Source: Rutstroemia sp. NJR-2017a BVV2 (taxonomy: Eukaryota > Ascomycota > Leotiomycetes > Helotiales > Rutstroemiaceae). From it: a DNA stretch of 64,000 nt. Shown here piece after piece: positions 59,703 through 64,000 of this stretch (its first letter is position 1; every line of letters begins with the position of its first letter). The notes beneath the pieces are model-generated. The model was given only the letters and a program-made list of their open reading frames with translations, was not told the DNA's origin and did no database searches. The stretch is from contig NJPS01000032.1 in assembly GCA_002946415.1 (NCBI GenBank), positions 248,001 through 312,000 on the forward strand. Reading direction: 5' to 3'. Both the position numbers and the translations under genes were made by a program.

Positions 59703-61352
59703 ATGAACGCTCCAGTATTTGTCCCACAAGGTCAGGCCTTTCGTCAACCCAATGGTGTTCACCCACCGTATCAGTCTTTGTCAATGGCTACAATGAATGC
59801 GTTCGCTGGTGAAGCGTCGCAAAACCCCTCACAAACCGCCGCGAGCACATCATTCACCTCAGGACCATGTTCAGTATTGATCCGACGTCTCCCAGTCAAC
59901 ACTACAGAGGATGCATTACGTTCAATGGTAGTTTGGTCCAAGGAGTTTACAGATGCTGAAGTCTTATCGCAAGAGAAATCCGAGGATGCAGGCTTTCGAT
60001 CTGCAGTTCTCCACTTCAAGTCCCATACGGGCGCCCTTGAAGCAAAGACCATGCTCGACGGGAAGCCGAATATTGCAAATGATGCTAAAATGATCGTGGA
60101 GATCCTGTACGGTAGCCCTACTACCTCTCGTCGATTCACAGTTGACACAACTGTCAACGCTGGACCATCGAGCACCACTTCCTCCACTGCTTCATCGGCT
60201 GGTCCGACTCCTCGACAATCTTCAAGGTTCAACGGCTCGTTTTCTACCGCACAAAGAGTCTCGCCTACAAATAACAACGGAAATTATGCGAATAATGAGC
60301 TTCCGAATCCTGAGTCTAGTGTGCACTATCAAAGTCTTTTCTCCCCGCAGTCACCAATCGGAAATCATTTGAACGAGCGTACGCGCATTACTGGAAAATC
60401 GTTGATAAACAATGATTCCGTTGATGATGACGAGACCGGGGAATTGTTAAAGGATCCGGTAGCTTACGCTGAGAATGGGGCTGCTTCCATTCAAGCTCGC
60501 CGTCCGACAAATCCCCAGATTCCCATCAATGCACGCATGGCAGGCTTATCTCTGACGACCAGCAATACTGCCGGTCCCACTCCTCTTTCATCTTACACAC
60601 CTCAGCCAACCCTTCCATCCATGCCTCATGCAAATGCAATGTCACCGGTGTCTATGAATGGTGGTCCGCCTGCGAACTATCAACTCGGAAGTCAGCACTA
60701 TCAACGCCACAATTTTCCCCCAGTCAATCCCGCCGATCAAAATCCACCTTGCAACACCCTATACGTCGGAAATCTCCCAATTGATACGTCTGAGGACGAG
60801 CTCAAAGCAATGTTCTCGAAGCAACGTGGCTACAAGCGTCTTTGCTTCAGAACCAAGCAAAATGGACCAATGTGTTTTGTAGAATTTGAGGATGTCTCCT
60901 TTGCTACGAAAGCTCTTCATGAACTTTACGGTCACCCTCTGCACAACAGCGTCAAGGGCGGTATTCGTCTTAGTTTTTCCAAAAACCCTCTTGGCGTTCG
61001 TTCTGGGCCAGGTATGGTGGCTCCTGGTCCGGCGAACATATCTGGTGTTATGTCGAGCATGAATGGCGTCATGATTGGCGGTCCCGGAGGAAATTTCAGC
61101 ACTGCAAACGGACCACCTCCAGGTCTATCAGCACCACCCGGGCTTGGCCCCAACAGGATGGGATACACTGGCATAATGTCTTCAGGTACTATGGCTGGGC
61201 CTGGTAATCAGTATGCTGCAGCTTCATTCAACGGAGCGAACAATTGGAGTGGTCAACCGTTTACTTCTGCCATGACTGCTGGAGGTCCAACGGCGTTGAT
61301 GAATGGTTCTAACGGTGGTGGTTTCCCCCCGGCTTATATGATGGGACGATGA
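59703..61352 (+). CDS. WHI3-like RNA-binding protein, two RRMs
   Basis: Cytoplasmic RNA-binding protein of the Whi3 group; homologues bind cyclin and polarity mRNAs and form condensates. A single exon of 549 residues from [20 protein letters not shown]. The N-terminal RRM-like domain (about residues 58-140) has [18 protein letters not shown] and [16 protein letters not shown]. The middle is low-complexity, rich in Ser, Thr, Asn and Pro, with [12 protein letters not shown]. The C-terminal RRM (about 349-425) has [40 protein letters not shown] and [14 protein letters not shown] Gly/Met/Asn-rich tail follows. The C-terminal RRM is the most conserved part of Whi3. The long upstream leader could hold a non-coding intron. 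Confidence 0.88.
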   Translation: MNAPVFVPQGQAFRQPNGVHPPYQSLSMATMNAFAGEASQNPSQTAASTSFTSGPCSVLIRRLPVNTTEDALRSMVVWSKEFTDAEVLSQEKSEDAGFRSAVLHFKSHTGALEAKTMLDGKPNIANDAKMIVEILYGSPTTSRRFTVDTTVNAGPSSTTSSTASSAGPTPRQSSRFNGSFSTAQRVSPTNNNGNYANNELPNPESSVHYQSLFSPQSPIGNHLNERTRITGKSLINNDSVDDDETGELLKDPVAYAENGAASIQARRPTNPQIPINARMAGLSLTTSNTAGPTPLSSYTPQPTLPSMPHANAMSPVSMNGGPPANYQLGSQHYQRHNFPPVNPADQNPPCNTLYVGNLPIDTSEDELKAMFSKQRGYKRLCFRTKQNGPMCFVEFEDVSFATKALHELYGHPLHNSVKGGIRLSFSKNPLGVRSGPGMVAPGPANISGVMSSMNGVMIGGPGGNFSTANGPPPGLSAPPGLGPNRMGYTGIMSSGTMAGPGNQYAAASFNGANNWSGQPFTSAMTAGGPTALMNGSNGGGFPPAYMMGR

Positions 61353-63462
61353 AAAAATGTTGTAGGTTATATGGATATGTTATGGAAAATTATGTGCTGT
61401 AAGACCTAGGCCTGTCGTTTCTGGAGTTCTATTCTATCGCCCATTCTTTCCGCCATCTGGAATCTCAAAAGGGTTGTTTTCATATCTTTCATTCTTTCTT
61501 GCACCAGGGTTCATCAGGAGGAGTCGAACGGTGCTGCATCAGGTTTCATTTTACACACTTTGTAGCGTGGTGTTCACGATCATGAGATTCCCCATTCGCG
61601 TTGTCGCAATTGCGGGAGTTGAAGCAGAGGCAAGGGACAGGGGAGATGGCATTCGGCATGGTGTTTAATGTGGAATTTCTATACGATTCAAGGCGTTTTG
61701 TTTCCTTACGTTTGTGTTATATGTCGCGTCCGGAGTTTTGTTTCTGGCTCTATTGTGCAAGCTGGCAGACTTGCAAGGATTCACACAGCGCGCATAATCG
61801 AGTATTCGCTGGAGTCTACCTGGGTAAACGGAATGGATCATATGCATAGCACGTAAAAGAGGGCTGGAAAAGGCGTCGAACGTTTCGTCACTGATCTGGG
61901 CATCTGGGCATCTATATTGACAGCGGAACAACATGCAATGGATGGCATAATTGGGCCTCTGGGATATCAATTTTGCTAGGCACATATTCATTGCAGAGGG
62001 CGTTCTGGCTTGAAGGGAACAGGTCGTTACTTTGTTAGAATTTAGTTACAAAGAGCAATCTAAGCATTGCATGTCTCAGCATACAGCTTTTTGCCCTCGA
62101 TTAAAGTCGCCAAATGATTGCATACTCGTTGACGATCTTGATTTGTTACATTTTGTACTATCCACATTCGTACTGCCAGCTCTGACCTCGAATGTTGCAC
62201 AATTCACACGGATGATATATAGATATCCTGTATATAGGCTCATAGTAGCAAACCAATTGAAATGGGTAGGACTACTTTGAAGTTCCGACCATTTCCGAAA
62301 TGAAGTTCTAGGTTCGCTTTTTGATAGAGATAGATGCCACGTGATATGACGTCCGGAATAAACCGCCACTAAGCCGCGACCTCGCCTAAAATTTTCTGTC
62401 GCAGCTTCTCAAGCTTAAGATCTTCGCCATATATTTTAGCTTTTCTTCACTTCAGTATCTTATTTCAACACAAGTATTTCTTCCACACAACGACATGGAA
62501 GAGATTGAACGCGCGATGGTTAGTCTACTTCTGCTCCTCCTCAACTTCAATTTCTTATGATGAACTTTCGTGTCGCCCCTATCTTACCAACGGGCTTTAT
62601 GCTTTCATGGTGATTAACCTGTCTTTCCAAACGGACTATCTGATCTTCTGCCCTACCAATCTTCACTTATGCTTCGCATGTTGCTTGACGCGATGCTAAT
62701 TGCTTTGCAGGTTCTAGGTATTGGTAGATGACCAGGGCAGGAATTCGCTGTCGTCGACGTTCCGACTCGATCTGCAATTACACGACGATACAGCTCGACG
62801 TTATAAACTGTGGGTTATACTTTTCTTCTTGCCACGGAGGTTGACCGAGATACAATGATGAACAAAACATGTACTATCAAATACAGATCAACAATGACGA
62901 ATAAACTGGTTCGATTACCTGAAATTATCTCGGTCGATTCCTACTTGAGCATTTATTGGCTTCAGTTGTGTGAAATGACTTTGCTAATGTGGAGATACAG
63001 AACTTCTAGGTTTTTGCTATCCATCTCCATTCACGAACGCTCAAGGTAAACAAAGTCTTTTTACCCTTCTACTCTCCTGTGGACAGTGTCCATTGCTTAT
63101 GATGCAAAAAAACATTCCATGCTAAGTCCGAAGACTTAGTCTAATGAGGAAGACAACGTAGACTTTTCATCTTTCACCTGAAGCACCTCAAAACTTAGCA
63201 ATGTCTTTGATACTTATGCGTAGTGCATATGCTAACTTACTTGCAGGAGGACTAACCTACTATTATATTTTGGCTATCGGATTAGTTTTGTTCTGGATGC
63301 TAGAAATGAAACAAGATTTGTCTAAATGCCCCACCAAATTTCATGCAGTGCCTTTGTGATTTTGGCTTCATATGTTACGATGAGGGGCCAATCCTCGAAT
63401 CAATGCTCGACCGAACCATTCTTCATCTAACATAGACTTTCCCGAACATGGTCTCCAACAAT
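61353..63462. other. Convergent intergenic, WHI3-like / Nudix
   Basis: 2.1 kb. No supported gene. A leader-like pyrimidine tract and ATG occur at 62495 (MEEIERAM before a GT), but no convincing second exon was found. The rest is A/T-rich with chance frames. Confidence 0.4.
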
Positions 63463-64000
63463 TCATGTTAGACGAGCACCAACTTCCGGTCTCTGTCTCA
63501 CCAAGTTCACCAACGGTGAAAAGAATCTGGCACCCTGCTTCCCTCCAACATCGCTCCCCTTCTTTACCCCGCTCACTATATCCTCCCATCCCATCCACTC
63601 CCACCTCTCACACTTCTCCGGCTCCAAAACCCTCGTCTCCTCCTCCTCCCCTTTCCTACACCGACAAACCATAAAAACCGTAACATAATGCTTCCCATCC
63701 TCCTCCATGACATCATTCGTCGCAGTCAAGAACTGCGTCTCGGTGACCGTCAATCCCGTCTCTTCTTTCACTTCCCGCTCAGCACATTCTTCAAAGCTTT
63801 CCCCAAACTCTAGATGTCCACCGGGTAGACCCCACGTGTTGGCGCCGTGGGATCCTTTGCGGAGCCCGATGAGGAACTGCGTTTGCGCGGCGGAGATGGC
63901 GGATGATGGGTTGGTGCGTAGGATGAAGACGCCGACGCCGACGCGGACGGTGGGTGAGGGGGGGAGGGATGGCTTTGGTGCTGATGTTGATGTTGATGTT
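63463..64000 (-). CDS. Nudix hydrolase (N-terminus may lie outside window)
   Basis: Enzyme hydrolysing nucleoside diphosphates linked to another moiety; MutT/NUDT15-like by overall layout. The frame is open from the window end to a stop at 63463-63465. The conserved part starts RVGVGVFILRTN. The Nudix box reads GHLEFGESFEECAEREVKEE followed by TGL, with all of its Gly, Glu and Arg-Glu residues in place (GxxxxxExxxxxxxREVKEETGL). HYVTVFMVCRCRK and WEWMGWEDI follow. The first residues encoded here are Thr/Ser repeats from an (AACATC)n run at the window edge, so I cannot place the start codon. The substrate is unknown. Confidence 0.85.
   Translation of the reverse strand, partial: TSTSTSAPKPSLPPSPTVRVGVGVFILRTNPSSAISAAQTQFLIGLRKGSHGANTWGLPGGHLEFGESFEECAEREVKEETGLTVTETQFLTATNDVMEEDGKHYVTVFMVCRCRKGEEEETRVLEPEKCERWEWMGWEDIVSGVKKGSDVGGKQGARFFSPLVNLVRQRPEVGARLT

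Noticed and set aside
62495..62850. Possible small spliced gene starting MEEIERAM after a pyrimidine tract
   Set aside because: A start codon and a GT donor are present, but no acceptor leads to a frame with recognisable or low-bias protein; the longest option is about 46 residues.

Overview
The window is nuclear DNA of a filamentous ascomycete (Pezizomycotina). The evidence is the many 45-100 nt GT-AG introns and the conserved single-copy genes: SHO1, a Cdc11/AspA septin, LAG1 ceramide synthase, RSR1, a WHI3-like protein, the PROPPIN HSV2, a dynein light intermediate chain and the RO-10 dynactin subunit. Only one strand is given; I inferred splice sites by hand from frame and phase. A placement near Leotiomycetes is possible but not shown by anything I could check.

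Layout. 1-5.4 kb: a truncated vacuolar amino-acid transporter (-), RO-10/dynactin p24 (+) and a fungal rhodopsin-domain membrane protein (-). 6.2-15.1 kb: a relic secondary-metabolite cluster. It has an apparently intact class I SAM methyltransferase (+), a broken FSH1/LovG-type serine hydrolase (-) and a badly broken highly reducing polyketide synthase (+). The PKS keeps AT, DH, C-MeT and ACP segments, but its KS has two deletions and no ER or KR is present. 17.4-39 kb: a compact housekeeping block with SHO1, LAG1, a BXI1-type Bax-inhibitor protein, septin, HSV2, an IST3-like splicing factor, dynein LIC, an SDR, an FAD oxidoreductase and a secreted/membrane His-rich protein. 39-54 kb: a mitochondrial-type SDR, an AreA-like GATA-domain protein, a GT90 glycosyltransferase and RSR1. 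54.8 kb: one intron-containing tRNA-Gly(TCC). 59.7-64 kb: a WHI3-like RNA-binding protein and a Nudix hydrolase cut by the window end.

The main result is the decaying polyketide cluster. PKS and hydrolase are both broken, and two of the lesions are in-frame TAA codons where family conservation suggests a CAA (C to T in a CpA context, compatible with repeat-induced point mutation or ordinary drift). A 225-bp element with 30-nt imperfect terminal inverted repeats lies between the methyltransferase and the hydrolase.

Several regulators (SHO1, the AreA-like gene, RSR1, WHI3-like) sit behind 1-5 kb of gene-free, pyrimidine-rich DNA with short tandem repeats, unlike the housekeeping genes with 0.2-1 kb spacers. 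I see no CRISPR, prophage, rRNA or intact transposon.
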